Assembly (NCBI GenBank): GCA_023384105.1 | Contig: JAHDXR010000009.1 | Coordinates: forward strand, 89,615-153,614 | Direction: 5' to 3' | Origin: Hyphomonadaceae bacterium | GTDB taxonomy: Bacteria; Pseudomonadota; Alphaproteobacteria; Caulobacterales; Aquidulcibacteraceae | DNA: 64,000 nucleotides | In this document: piece after piece, positions 33,662 through 43,073 of the stretch | How positions within the stretch are numbered: position 1 is the stretch's first letter | Layout: each line of letters opens with the position of its first letter | Notes under the pieces: model-generated | The model's database searches: none | What the model was told of the DNA's origin: nothing | The model's input: only the letters and a program-made list of their open reading frames with translations | Translations under genes and position numbers: made by a program

Positions 33662-36600
33662 TCAGCGGCCCTCCGTCTCGGCGAGCGGCCTGTCCAGCCA
33701 GTCGACCTTGGTCATCTTTCGCACGATCACGAACTCGTCGCGGTTCGAGCCCACCGTGCCGTAATAATTGAAGCCGTACGCCTGCTGAGCGTAACCGCCG
33801 ATCATATGCGTCGGCTTCAGCACCGTGCGGGTGACGGAGTTATGGATGCCGCCGCGCTTTCCGGTCAGTTCGGAGCCGGGCGTGTTCACGATCTTCTCCT
33901 GCGCGTGATACATCAGCGTCATGCCTTCGCGCACGCGCTGGGAGACGACCGCGCGCGCCGTCAGCGCGCCGTTGGCGTTGAACACTTCGATCCAGTCATT
34001 GTCCTGGATGCCGGCGCGCTTGGCGTCGACTTCCGAAATCCACACCACCGGACCGCCGCGGTTCAGCGTCAGCATCAGCAGGTTGTCGGAATAGGTGGAG
34101 TGGATGCCCCACTTCTGGTGCGGGGTGATGAAGTTGAGCACGATCTCCTTCTCGCCGTTCGGCCGCTTGTCGTGCAGCGGCGAAACCGTCTTCAGGTCGA
34201 CCGGCGGCTTGTAGACGCACAGGCCCTCCCCGAATGCGCGCATCCAGAGGTGATCCTGGTAGAGCTGCTGGCGCCCGGTGAGCGTGCGCCACGGAATCAG
34301 CTCGTGCACGTTGGTGTAGCCGGCGTTGTAGCAGACCTTCTCGCTTTCGAGGCCGGACCAGATCGGCGAAGAGATGATCTTGCGCGGCTGGGCGACGATG
34401 TCGCGGAACCGGATCTTCTCGTCCTCCTTGGGCAGCGCCAGGTGCGCATGCTCGCGGCCGGTCTGCTTCGACAGCGACTCCCACGACTTCACGGCGACCT
34501 CGCCGTTGGTCTCCGGCGCCAGCATCAGCACCGTTTCGCACGCATCGATCGCGGTTTCGATCTTGGCCAAGCCCTTGGTCGGACCTTCCGCGACCTCCCC
34601 ATTGAGCGCCTTGAGCAGATCGACCTCATGCTCGGTGTTCCAGGCGAGGCCTTTGCCGCCATTGCCGACTTTGGTCATCAGCGGCCCGAGCGAGGTGAAG
34701 CGGCGGTAGAGGTTCGGATAGTCGCGCTCGATGACGCTGATCTGCGGCGCCGTCTTGCCGGGGACTAGGTCGCATTCCCCTTTCCACCAGTCCTGCACCT
34801 CGAACGGCTGGGCCATTTCCGCCGGGCTGTCGTGCTGGATCGGCGTCAGCACGACGTCCTTCTCCACGCCCAGCACTTCCGGGCAGACGTCGGAGAACGC
34901 CTTGGCGATCGCCTTGAAGATTTCCCAGTCCGACTTGCACTCCCACACCGGGTCCACAGCGGCCGTCAGCGGGTGGATGAACGGGTGCATGTCTGAGGTG
35001 TTGAGATCATTCTTCTCGTACCAGGTCGCCGTCGGCAGGACGATGTCGGAATAAACCGCCGTCGTCGACATGCGGAAGTCGATGGTCACGAGCAGGTCGA
35101 GCTTGCCCTCCGGCCCGTCGTCGCGCCAAGCGACGTCCACCGGCTTGCGCCGGCCGGTTTGGCCGAGGTCCTTGCCGAGCACGCCGTTCTGCGTGCCGAG
35201 CAGATGCTTGAGGAAGTATTCGTGCCCCTTGCCTGACGAACCGAGCAGGTTGGAGCGCCACACGAACATGTTGCGCGGCCAGTTGTCGGGGTGGTCGGGG
35301 TCCATGCAGCTCATTTCGAGCCGCTTCGACTTGAGTTCGCGCACCGCGTACTCGCGCGGATCGACCCCTTCGCGCTCGGCCGCCTTGGCGACGTCGAGCG
35401 GATTGGTCTTGAGCGCCGGCGCGGACGGCAGCCAGCCCAGGCGCTCGGCCTTGGCATTGTAGTCGATGAAGGTCTTGCCCCAATCGCCGTCCGGCGCCGT
35501 GGGCGAGAGAATCTCCTTCACGTCGAGGGTTTCGTAGCGCCACTGATCGGTGTGCGCGTAGAAGAAGCTGGTCGAGTTCTGCTGGCGCGGCGGGCGCGCC
35601 CAGTCGAGCGCGAACGCGAGCGGCGCCCATCCCGTCTGCGGACGCAGCTTCTCCTGCCCCACATAGTGCGACCAGCCGCCGCCGGACTGGCCGACGCAGC
35701 CGCACATCGCGAGGAGATTGATCACCCCGCGATAATTCATGTCCATATGGTACCAGTGGTTCATCGCCGCGCCGATGATCACCATCGACTTGCCGTTGGT
35801 CTTTTCGGCGTTCGAGGCGAACCCGCGCGCCACCGCGATGATCTGCTCGCGCGGCACGGTGGTGACCTGCTCGGCCCAGGCCGGAGTGTACGGCTCGATA
35901 TCGTCGTAGCTCTTCGCGATGTGCTCGCCGCCGAAGCCCTGATCGACGCCGTAATTGGCCAGGAACAGATCGTAGACCGAGGCGACGAGGGTTTCGCCGT
36001 CCTTGAGCTTCAGCCGCTTGATCGGGATGCGCCGCATCAGCGTATCGGGATGGTCGGTGGAGGCGAAGCCGTTGGATGCATTGTTGGCGAAGTACGGGAA
36101 CAGCACTTCCGCCAGCTCGTCATGCGCGCCCTTCAGGCCCACGCGCAGCTTCACGTCCGCGCCGTCGGCGGTCTTCTCCTCCAGATTCCACTTGCCCTGC
36201 TCGCCCCAGCGGAAGCCGATCGAGCCGGTCGGCACCACCGGATTGCCGGTGGCTTCGTCGATGCCGATCGTCTTCCAGTCGGGATTGTTGTCCTGAGCCA
36301 GCGCGCCGTCGAAATCGGACGCGCGCAGCAGCCGGTCCGGCACGTAGCGTCCGTCCTTCTTCACCAGCCGCACCAGCAGTGGCATGTCGGTGTAGCGGCG
36401 GACGTAATCCTTGAAGTACGGGACCTCGCGGTCGCGGTGGAACTCGCTCAGCACCACGTGGCCCATCGCCATCGCCAGCGCCGCATCCGTGCCCTGCTTC
36501 ACCGAAATCCAGAGATCGGCGAATTTCGAGGCTTCGGAATAGTCCGGACAGATGACGACCGACTTCGCACCCTTGTAGCGGACCTCGGTGTAGAAGTGCG

Positions 36601-37390
36601 CGTCCGGCGTGCGCGTCTGCGGCACGTTCGAGCCCCACACCAGGATGAAGCCGGAATTGTACCAGTCCGCCGATTCCGGAACGTCGGTCTGCTCGCCCCA
36701 GGTCTGCGGGCTGGCCGGAGGCAGATCGCAATACCAATCGTAGAACGAGCCGCACACGCCGCCGAGCAGCTGCAGATAGCGCGCGCCGGCCGCGTACGAG
36801 ATCATCGACATGGCCGGGATCGGCGAGAAGCCGAACACGCGGTCGGGGCCGTGCTTCTTCACGGTGTAGGCGTTCGCCGCGCCGATCAGCTCGGTCACCT
36901 CATCCCAGGTCGAACGCACGAGGCCGCCGCCGCCGCGCATCGACGTATAGGACTTCCGCTTCTTGGGATCTTCGACGATCGACGCCCACGCCTGCACCGG
37001 CGACATCGACTTGCGCGCCTGGCGCCAAAGCTTGATCAGCCGCCCGCGCACCAGCGGATACTTCACCCGGTTGCCGGAATAGAGGTACCAGGAATAGCTG
37101 GCGCCGCGCGCGCAGCCGCGCGGCTCGTGGTTGGGCAGATCGGGCCGGGTGCGCGGATAGTCGGTCTGCTGCGTCTCCCAGGTGACGATGCCGCCCTTCA
37201 CGTAGATCTTCCACGAACACGAGCCCGTGCAGTTCACGCCGTGCGTGGAGCGCACGATCTTGTCGTGCTGCCAGCGGCGCCGGTAGGCCTCTTCCCAGGA
37301 GCGGTCTTCGTCATTCATCACGCCGTGGCCGTGCGAATAGAGCTCGGTCTTGCGCGTGAAGAAAGCGAGACGGTCGAGTGTATGGCTCAT
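33662..37390 (-). CDS. narG: Respiratory nitrate reductase alpha subunit (Mo-bisMGD)
   Basis: A 1242-residue molybdoenzyme that reduces nitrate to nitrite in the cytoplasm. FS0 ligands are His50, Cys54, Cys58 and Cys93, at the same numbers as in Escherichia coli NarG. The Mo ligand Asp222 is in YDWYCDLPPASPQTWGEQTD. The ATG at 37390 gives the standard start SHTLDRLAFF; the longer reading is not family-like. The N-terminus has no twin-arginine export signal, consistent with a membrane-bound cytoplasmic Nar rather than Nap. It depends on the cofactor operon on the other side of narK. Confidence 0.98.
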   Translation of the reverse strand: MSHTLDRLAFFTRKTELYSHGHGVMNDEDRSWEEAYRRRWQHDKIVRSTHGVNCTGSCSWKIYVKGGIVTWETQQTDYPRTRPDLPNHEPRGCARGASYSWYLYSGNRVKYPLVRGRLIKLWRQARKSMSPVQAWASIVEDPKKRKSYTSMRGGGGLVRSTWDEVTELIGAANAYTVKKHGPDRVFGFSPIPAMSMISYAAGARYLQLLGGVCGSFYDWYCDLPPASPQTWGEQTDVPESADWYNSGFILVWGSNVPQTRTPDAHFYTEVRYKGAKSVVICPDYSEASKFADLWISVKQGTDAALAMAMGHVVLSEFHRDREVPYFKDYVRRYTDMPLLVRLVKKDGRYVPDRLLRASDFDGALAQDNNPDWKTIGIDEATGNPVVPTGSIGFRWGEQGKWNLEEKTADGADVKLRVGLKGAHDELAEVLFPYFANNASNGFASTDHPDTLMRRIPIKRLKLKDGETLVASVYDLFLANYGVDQGFGGEHIAKSYDDIEPYTPAWAEQVTTVPREQIIAVARGFASNAEKTNGKSMVIIGAAMNHWYHMDMNYRGVINLLAMCGCVGQSGGGWSHYVGQEKLRPQTGWAPLAFALDWARPPRQQNSTSFFYAHTDQWRYETLDVKEILSPTAPDGDWGKTFIDYNAKAERLGWLPSAPALKTNPLDVAKAAEREGVDPREYAVRELKSKRLEMSCMDPDHPDNWPRNMFVWRSNLLGSSGKGHEYFLKHLLGTQNGVLGKDLGQTGRRKPVDVAWRDDGPEGKLDLLVTIDFRMSTTAVYSDIVLPTATWYEKNDLNTSDMHPFIHPLTAAVDPVWECKSDWEIFKAIAKAFSDVCPEVLGVEKDVVLTPIQHDSPAEMAQPFEVQDWWKGECDLVPGKTAPQISVIERDYPNLYRRFTSLGPLMTKVGNGGKGLAWNTEHEVDLLKALNGEVAEGPTKGLAKIETAIDACETVLMLAPETNGEVAVKSWESLSKQTGREHAHLALPKEDEKIRFRDIVAQPRKIISSPIWSGLESEKVCYNAGYTNVHELIPWRTLTGRQQLYQDHLWMRAFGEGLCVYKPPVDLKTVSPLHDKRPNGEKEIVLNFITPHQKWGIHSTYSDNLLMLTLNRGGPVVWISEVDAKRAGIQDNDWIEVFNANGALTARAVVSQRVREGMTLMYHAQEKIVNTPGSELTGKRGGIHNSVTRTVLKPTHMIGGYAQQAYGFNYYGTVGSNRDEFVIVRKMTKVDWLDRPLAETEGR

Positions 37391-37403
37391 GAGTGCTTGA
37401 TCC

Positions 37404-40151
37404 CTATGCAGCCGGCGCCTTGGCGGCGTCCGCCGCCGGCGTACGTTTGCTTTCAACGTCGAAGAGAAGCGCGCCCGGCCGCACGTAGACGAACCAGGTG
37501 ATGGCCAGGCACGAGACGTAGAACAGAAGGAAGCCGATCAGGGCCGCAGTGGCCGCGCCGGTCATTTCGATCGACATCCCGAAGCCCTTGGGAATGAAGA
37601 AGGCGCCGAACGCCGCGATCGCCGAGGTGAACCCCGTGATCGCAGCCGATTCCTTCTCCGCCTGCTTCAGCTGATCCGGCGCAGGCATGTCGCTCTCGAG
37701 CCGCGCGACTTCCTTCCGCATGATCGCGGGGATCATCTGGAAGGTCGACGCATTGCCCACGCCGCTGGCGAAGAACAGCAGCATGAAGCAGAAGAAGAAG
37801 CCCCAGAAGGCGCCGGGCGCTTCCTTGTTCCCGAGGAAGTAGATCACGCCTATCGTGCCCAGCATCATCAGCATGAACACGACGAGCGTCACCCGGCCGC
37901 CGCCGAAGCGGTCGGAGACCCAGCCGGTCAGGGAGCGCGACAGCGCGCCCACCAACGGGCCGAGGAACGCGACCTGCAGAACGTTCACGTCCGGGAATTG
38001 CGTGCTGGTGAGCAGCGGGAACGCGGCCGAGAAGCCGATGAAGGAGCCGAACGTGCCGGTATAGAGCCAGCACATGATCCAGTTATGGGTGCGGCCGAAG
38101 ATCACCGACTGCTCGGAGAACGACGCTTTCGCCGTCGACAGATCGTTCATGCCGAACCAGGCGAGGAACGCCGAGACGACGATGAACGGAACCCAGATGA
38201 AGCCTGCGTTCTGCATGAACAGCACGTCGCCGGCCGCCGTCGCCTGTCCCGCGCCGCCGAGCGAGCCGAACACCGCGAAGGTGATCGCCAAGGGTACGAT
38301 GAACTGCATCGCGCTGACGCCAAGATTGCCGAGCCCCGCGTTGAGCGCAAGCGCATTGCCCTTTTCCGAACGCGGGAAGAAGAAGCCGATATTCGACATC
38401 GAACTGGCGAAGTTCCCGCCGCCGAAGCCGCAGAGCAGCGCCAGCCCCAGCATGATCCAGTACGGCGTCTCCGGATTCTGGACGGCGAAGCCGATGCCCA
38501 GAGCCGGCGCCAGCAACGACCAGGTCGTCAGCGTCGTCCACAGCCGGCCGCCGAAGACCGGCACCATGAAGGAATAGAAGATGCGCAGCGATGCGCCGGA
38601 AAGCCCTGGCAGCGCCGCGAGCCAGAACAGCTGATCGGTCGTGTAGTTGAAGCCGATGCTCGGCAGCTTCGCGACGACGACGGACCAGACCATCCATACG
38701 GCGAACGACAGGAACAACGCCGGCACCGAGAGCCAGAGATTGCGCGAGGCGACCTTCTTCCCGGTCTCGTTCCAGAACACCGGATCTTCCGGACGCCAGT
38801 CGGTGATGAGCCCGGCGACCGACGGCTTGTGCTTGGCCGGCTCGTGGATCGGCTGCAGTTCCGGGAACTGGGGCAGCGCCTCGAGTTCCTTGCCGACCGC
38901 GTCGCGCTCCATCTGCCGGATGGCGAAGTGCATCCAGACCAGGGAACCGACGACGATCACGAAGAGCAGCATGAAGCAGCTCGTCCAGACGCCGGTCAGA
39001 TCGTTCAACAGGCCGAAGGCGATCGGCAGCACGAACCCGCCCAGGCCGCCAATCATCCCGACGAGGCCGCCGACCGCGCCGACGTCGTTCGGATAATAAA
39101 CCGGGATGTGCTTGAACACCGCCGCCTTGCCGAGGCTCATGAAGAAGCCGAGCACGAACACGAGCACCGTGAACGTGATCAGGCCGGTCTCCATATGGAA
39201 TCCGATCGGTCCGTCGATGCCGTCGATCACGTAGCTCGTCGGCGGATAGGAGAGGAAGAAGGTCGTCGCCACGCCGACGAGGAAGGTCCAGTACATGACC
39301 TGGCGGGCGCCCACCCGGTCGGACAGATAGCCGCCATAGACCCGGAACAGAGACGCCGGCACCGAGAAGAACGCGGCCACCATGCCGGCGGTCCTCAGAT
39401 CGAGGTCATAGACGCCGACCAGGTAGCGCGGCAGCCACAGCGCCAACGCCACGAACGCGCCGAACACGAAGAAATAATAGAGCGAGAACCGCCACACTTG
39501 GATGTTCTTGAGCGGCGCGAACTGCTCCATCATCGAACGCGGCCGCACGCCTTGCTTGCGCCGCTCGATCAGGTCCGGTTCTTCCTTGCTGAACAGGAAG
39601 AAGATCACGGCCGTCACGGCGAGGCCGACCGCCCAGATCTGCGCCACCGCTTCCCAGCCGAACGCCAGCAACACGAACGGCGCCGCGAATTTCGTCACCG
39701 CGGCGCCGACATTGCCGGCGCCGAAAACGCCGAGCGCCGTGCCCTGCTTGCCCGCCGGATAGAACTTGGAGACGTACGCCACGCCCACTGCGAACGAGCC
39801 GCCGGCGATCCCGACGCCCAGCGCCGCGACCAGGAACTGCGGATACGTCTCGGCATAGGAGAGCATGAACGTCGCCGCCGCCGCCGCCAGCATCACGACA
39901 ACGCTCATGATCCGGCCGCCATACTGCTCGGTCCAGACACCGAGCACGAGCCGGATCAGCGATCCCGTCAGGATCGGCGTGCCGATCAGAAGACCGAATT
40001 GTGTCTCGGAAAGCTGCAGATCCCGCTCGATCTGAACGCCGATGATCGAGAAGATCGTCCAAACGGCAAAGCAAGCGGTAAAAGAGAATGTGCTCAGCCA
40101 AAGCGCGGCGTCAGCGCCGCTTTGCTTTGCTGTCTGGTCACGCAGTGACAT
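37404..40151 (-). CDS. narK: Fused NarK1-NarK2 nitrate/nitrite transporter
   Basis: A 915-residue protein with two complete MFS domains of about 12 helices each, joined near residues 420-470. The NarK1 half (15-420) has LLIGTPILTGSLIRLVLGVWTEQYGG, GIAGGSFAVGVAYVSKFYP and GKQGTALGVFGAGNVGAAVTKFAAP. The NarK2 half (470-890) has LPGLSGASLRIFYSFMVPVFGGR and GFGGGNFASSMSNIGFFFP. The conserved membrane arginines (SLIRLV, SLFRVYGG, SLRIFYS) are kept. Such fusions, known in Paracoccus, combine proton-driven nitrate uptake with nitrate/nitrite exchange. It is first in the nar operon behind a perfect FNR-type site. Confidence 0.95.
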   Translation of the reverse strand: MSLRDQTAKQSGADAALWLSTFSFTACFAVWTIFSIIGVQIERDLQLSETQFGLLIGTPILTGSLIRLVLGVWTEQYGGRIMSVVVMLAAAAATFMLSYAETYPQFLVAALGVGIAGGSFAVGVAYVSKFYPAGKQGTALGVFGAGNVGAAVTKFAAPFVLLAFGWEAVAQIWAVGLAVTAVIFFLFSKEEPDLIERRKQGVRPRSMMEQFAPLKNIQVWRFSLYYFFVFGAFVALALWLPRYLVGVYDLDLRTAGMVAAFFSVPASLFRVYGGYLSDRVGARQVMYWTFLVGVATTFFLSYPPTSYVIDGIDGPIGFHMETGLITFTVLVFVLGFFMSLGKAAVFKHIPVYYPNDVGAVGGLVGMIGGLGGFVLPIAFGLLNDLTGVWTSCFMLLFVIVVGSLVWMHFAIRQMERDAVGKELEALPQFPELQPIHEPAKHKPSVAGLITDWRPEDPVFWNETGKKVASRNLWLSVPALFLSFAVWMVWSVVVAKLPSIGFNYTTDQLFWLAALPGLSGASLRIFYSFMVPVFGGRLWTTLTTWSLLAPALGIGFAVQNPETPYWIMLGLALLCGFGGGNFASSMSNIGFFFPRSEKGNALALNAGLGNLGVSAMQFIVPLAITFAVFGSLGGAGQATAAGDVLFMQNAGFIWVPFIVVSAFLAWFGMNDLSTAKASFSEQSVIFGRTHNWIMCWLYTGTFGSFIGFSAAFPLLTSTQFPDVNVLQVAFLGPLVGALSRSLTGWVSDRFGGGRVTLVVFMLMMLGTIGVIYFLGNKEAPGAFWGFFFCFMLLFFASGVGNASTFQMIPAIMRKEVARLESDMPAPDQLKQAEKESAAITGFTSAIAAFGAFFIPKGFGMSIEMTGAATAALIGFLLFYVSCLAITWFVYVRPGALLFDVESKRTPAADAAKAPAA

Positions 40152-40226
40152 CGACGCCCCCAGTCCGGGTCAACACCATGGTCGGTGCTTCACCGTCACA
40201 CAGAGCAGCAGTCGGCTCAAAGGTGT

Positions 40227-40240
40227 TTGATCCACATCAA
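40227..40240 (-). promoter_or_regulatory. Perfect FNR-type box before narK
   Basis: TTGAT-CCAC-ATCAA, ten of ten consensus matches, centred 82 bp before the narK ATG. This is the expected spacing for an FNR-family activator (class II, about -41.5) plus a short leader. Confidence 0.88.
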
Positions 40241-40370
40241 ATAAAGCTGCTCTGGCGCGGGAAATTTCGGTTGCGTAGCCGAAACTGACGCGAATACTTG
40301 ATTTTCCGTGTTGTGTTCGCTTGCGCAACATCAAGATTAGACAAGATCGAAGCGTCAAAATGAAACCTTC

Positions 40371-40384
40371 TTGACTTGGATCAA
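40371..40384 (+). promoter_or_regulatory. FNR-type box before the FNR-family regulator/Moco operon
   Basis: TTGAC-TTGG-ATCAA, nine of ten matches, ending 54 bp before the preferred GTG start of the regulator. A weaker site, TTGCG-CAAC-ATCAA, lies at 40321-40334. Autoregulation or cross-regulation of the regulator and the cofactor operon is inferred. Confidence 0.7.
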
Positions 40385-40438
40385 TCGGCTTGCGACCGGA
40401 TGGCGCCACAAAAACGCGGGGCATTTAGGGAGTGCTTC

Positions 40439-41209
40439 GTGCGCACGGGCGACATCGAAAGAGTGCAGGGCCTGCCGCTGTTCACGGACGTGGCGCCGGA
40501 GACATTCCGCATCGCCACGGCTGGCGCGCATCTGCAACGCTTTCCGGCCGGCACCATGCTGCTGCTCGAAGGCGATCCGGTCGACTTTCTCTATGTGCTC
40601 CTCGACGGCCAAGTCGAGCTGCACGGCACATGGAACGACCACGAAACCGTTTTGGCCATTCTTCGGCCGGTTTCGACATTCATTCTCGCCGCCGTCGTGC
40701 TCGACGCCGATGCGCTGATGTCGGCGCGGACGCTCGACCGTTGCGAAATCCTCATGATTCCCGGCGACGCGATCCGGACGGCGATGCGGCTGGACGCAAG
40801 TTTCGCGTTCGCGGTTTCCCGCGATCTGGCCGGCTGCTACCGCAGCCTCGTCCGGCACACCAAGAACATCAAACTGCGCAACAGCACCGAGCGTCTGGCC
40901 AATTATCTGCTCGCACTGCGCGCCGCCGACCATTGCGGCAGCGTGGTCCGCCTGCGCCACGAAAAGCGCGTCCTCGCCTCGCTGCTCGGCATGACGCCCG
41001 AAAACCTCTCCCGCTCCTTTTCGGCGCTGCAGAAATGCGGCGTGAGCGTCCAGGGCGCGGTTGTCACGCTCAGCAACATCCCGGCGCTCGAACAGCTGGC
41101 CAAGCCCGATCCGCTGATCGATAATCACGCGCCGCGCGGCGGTGACATTATCGCCGACGCGGACGCCGAGATTTGGTCGTCCGAATCGAACCGAATAGGA
41201 TCGCGATGA
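40439..41209 (+). CDS. CRP/FNR-family regulator lacking Fe-S cysteines (NarR/Dnr-like)
   Basis: A 256-residue regulator with a cyclic-nucleotide-type sensor domain (PLFTDVAPETFRIATAGAHLQRFPAGTMLLLEGDPVDFLYVLLDGQVEL) and a winged helix with recognition helix TPENLSRSF, whose Glu, Ser and Arg match the E-SR contacts that read TTGAT. The N-terminal CxxCxxxxxC cluster ligands of true FNR are absent, so it probably senses something other than O2 directly, perhaps nitrite or NO as NarR or Dnr do. I prefer GTG 40439 with AGGGAG upstream; a longer start at 40376 would sit inside an FNR box. ATGA overlap couples it to mobA. Confidence 0.83.
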   Translation: MRTGDIERVQGLPLFTDVAPETFRIATAGAHLQRFPAGTMLLLEGDPVDFLYVLLDGQVELHGTWNDHETVLAILRPVSTFILAAVVLDADALMSARTLDRCEILMIPGDAIRTAMRLDASFAFAVSRDLAGCYRSLVRHTKNIKLRNSTERLANYLLALRAADHCGSVVRLRHEKRVLASLLGMTPENLSRSFSALQKCGVSVQGAVVTLSNIPALEQLAKPDPLIDNHAPRGGDIIADADAEIWSSESNRIGSR

Positions 41210-41835
41210 CGCGTCTTTCCGCGCCCCGGCCCTCGCCGAACGCCATGCCTTCGAGCATCGTCGGCGTCCTCATCGCCGGCGGCCGCTCGACGCGCTTCGG
41301 TTCTGAGAAAGCCATCGCCGCGTTCCGAGGCGCGCCGCTGATGGACCGCGCGGCCCGAATATTCGCCGACTTGCCCGGCTTCGCCGTAAGCGCGCGGGCC
41401 GGTTCGGGCGCGGAGCATCACGCAAGGGCGCTCGGCGTTCCCGTCCTGCATGACTCCCCCGGCCTGCCGAACGGCCCGCTTGCGGGCCTGCTGGCCGCGC
41501 TGGAATGGGCCAAGCAGCAAGGCTTCGCGTTCGTCGCCACCGCCCCGTGCGACGCGCCGCTGCTGCCGCCCGACCTGGTGGCGCGCCTGGCGCAGCGTAT
41601 CGGCGAGGCGGCCGCCGCCTTCGCCGTGACAGCGGACGGCGAGCATCCCTTATGCGCGCTCTGGCGCACCGAACTGGCCGAACCGATCGACGCCCGCCTG
41701 CGCAGCGGCGAGCATCCCGCCGTGCGCAGCTTCCTCGCCGAACTCGGCGCAGTCCGCGTGCGTTTCCCCGATCCGCGGCAATTCGCCAACGCCAACACCG
41801 CCGGCGCGCTCGCCGCCCTGGAGCAGGACGCTTGA
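41206..41835 (+). CDS. mobA: Molybdenum cofactor guanylyltransferase
   Basis: A 209-residue nucleotidyltransferase that converts Mo-MPT to MGD with GTP, as needed by NarG. The N-terminal nucleotide-binding motif is [17 protein letters not shown], followed by [10 protein letters not shown], the [17 protein letters not shown] loop and the metal-binding strand [13 protein letters not shown]. The C-terminal [14 protein letters not shown] is also typical (NiNTPeDL-like). The ATG overlaps the regulator stop and AGGA precedes it. The gene order regulator-mobA-moaA implies co-expression with nitrate respiration. Confidence 0.92.
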   Translation: MTRLSAPRPSPNAMPSSIVGVLIAGGRSTRFGSEKAIAAFRGAPLMDRAARIFADLPGFAVSARAGSGAEHHARALGVPVLHDSPGLPNGPLAGLLAALEWAKQQGFAFVATAPCDAPLLPPDLVARLAQRIGEAAAAFAVTADGEHPLCALWRTELAEPIDARLRSGEHPAVRSFLAELGAVRVRFPDPRQFANANTAGALAALEQDA

Positions 41836-42824
41836 AACCGCTGATCGATCCCTTCGGTCGCGCCATCACCTATCTGCGCGTCTCGGTCACCGACCGCTGC
41901 GACCTGCGCTGCATCTATTGCATGACCGAGCGCATGCGCTTCGTGCCGCGTCCGGAACTGCTGACGCTCGAGGAGCTGGCGCGCCTTTGCGCCGCGTTCG
42001 TCCAACGCGGCGTGCGCCGGCTGCGGTTCACCGGCGGCGAGCCGCTGGTGCGCCGCGGCTTTCTCGATCTGCTGCACGAGGTGAAGCGCCATCTCGGCGC
42101 GGGCCTCGACGAAATCACCCTCACCACTAACGGCGTGCAGCTCGCCGAGTTCGCGGAACCGCTCTATCACGCGGGCGTGCGGCGGGTGAACGTCTCCATC
42201 GACTCGCTCGACCGGGACACGTTCAAGCGCATCGCCCGCCGCGACCGGCTTGCGCAGGTGCTGGAGGGCGTCGACGCGGCCGAACGCGCGGGGCTGAAGA
42301 TCAAGATCAACACCGTGGCGCTGAAGCACGACAACGCGCACGAGATTCCCGACCTGGTGAAATGGGCGCACGGCCGCGGCTTCGACATCACCCTGATCGA
42401 AACCATGCCGCTCGGCGAGATCGACGAAGACCGCACCGACCAGTTCCTCTCCCTCGCACGCGTGCGAGAGGATATGCAGAGCTATTGGACGCTCCGCGAC
42501 ATTCCCGACCGCACCGGCGGCCCCGCCCGCTACGTCCGCGTCGAAGAGACCGGGGGCCGGCTTGGCTTCATTACGCCGCTCACGCACAATTTCTGCGAAG
42601 GCTGCTCGCGCGTGCGGCTCACCTGTACGGGCAGGCTCTATTTGTGCCTCGGCCACGAGACCTCGGCCGACCTGCGCGCGCCGCTCCGCGCCAGCGCCGA
42701 AGATGCGCCGCTGCAGGAGGCGATCGACGCCGCCATCGCCTTACGGCCCAAGGGGCATGACTTCGTGATCGAGCGCCTCTCTCAGCCCGCCACCGAGCGG
42801 CATATGTCGGCGACCGGCGGATGA
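41832..42824 (+). CDS. moaA: GTP 3',8-cyclase
   Basis: A 330-residue radical-SAM enzyme that starts Moco synthesis from GTP. The SAM cluster motif is C23-DLR-C27-IY-C30, and the C-terminal cluster is in [22 protein letters not shown]. The GGEP motif is present ([12 protein letters not shown]), and the protein ends in Gly-Gly, required for activity in known MoaA. The start is a TTG at 41832 overlapping the mobA stop (TTGA); upstream in-frame sequence is mobA shadow. The stop overlaps moaD. Confidence 0.95.
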   Translation: MKPLIDPFGRAITYLRVSVTDRCDLRCIYCMTERMRFVPRPELLTLEELARLCAAFVQRGVRRLRFTGGEPLVRRGFLDLLHEVKRHLGAGLDEITLTTNGVQLAEFAEPLYHAGVRRVNVSIDSLDRDTFKRIARRDRLAQVLEGVDAAERAGLKIKINTVALKHDNAHEIPDLVKWAHGRGFDITLIETMPLGEIDEDRTDQFLSLARVREDMQSYWTLRDIPDRTGGPARYVRVEETGGRLGFITPLTHNFCEGCSRVRLTCTGRLYLCLGHETSADLRAPLRASAEDAPLQEAIDAAIALRPKGHDFVIERLSQPATERHMSATGG

Positions 42825-43072
42825 CGCGGATTCTGTTCTTCGGCCGTCTTCGCGACGCAGCCGGCGCCAGCGAAATGGCCTGCGAACTGCCGGCGTCGCT
42901 GCGGACTGTCGCCGACGTGCGCGCCTGGATCGGCGCGCGCGATCCCGAACTCGGCGCCGCCCTGGGCGCGCCGGGCGTGCGCATCGCCGTCGATCAAGTC
43001 TTCGCCACCGACGACGCGCCGGCGTCCGGCGCCGCCGAGATCGCCTTCATGTCTCCGCTGAGCGGGGGATGA
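42821..43072 (+). CDS. moaD: Molybdopterin synthase sulfur carrier subunit
   Basis: An 83-residue ubiquitin-like protein: [16 protein letters not shown] at the start and FMSPLSGG at the end. The C-terminal Gly-Gly is adenylated and thiocarboxylated to supply sulfur to cPMP. The ATG overlaps the moaA stop. Its partner moaE lies one gene further on, separated by the TauE/SafE-like gene. Confidence 0.93.
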   Translation: MTRILFFGRLRDAAGASEMACELPASLRTVADVRAWIGARDPELGAALGAPGVRIAVDQVFATDDAPASGAAEIAFMSPLSGG

Positions 43073-43073
43073 T

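Noticed and set aside
40376..40438. TTG start extending the FNR-family regulator by 21 residues
   Set aside because: The codon lies inside a 9/10 FNR box and has no ribosome site. The GTG at 40439 has AGGGAG at good spacing.
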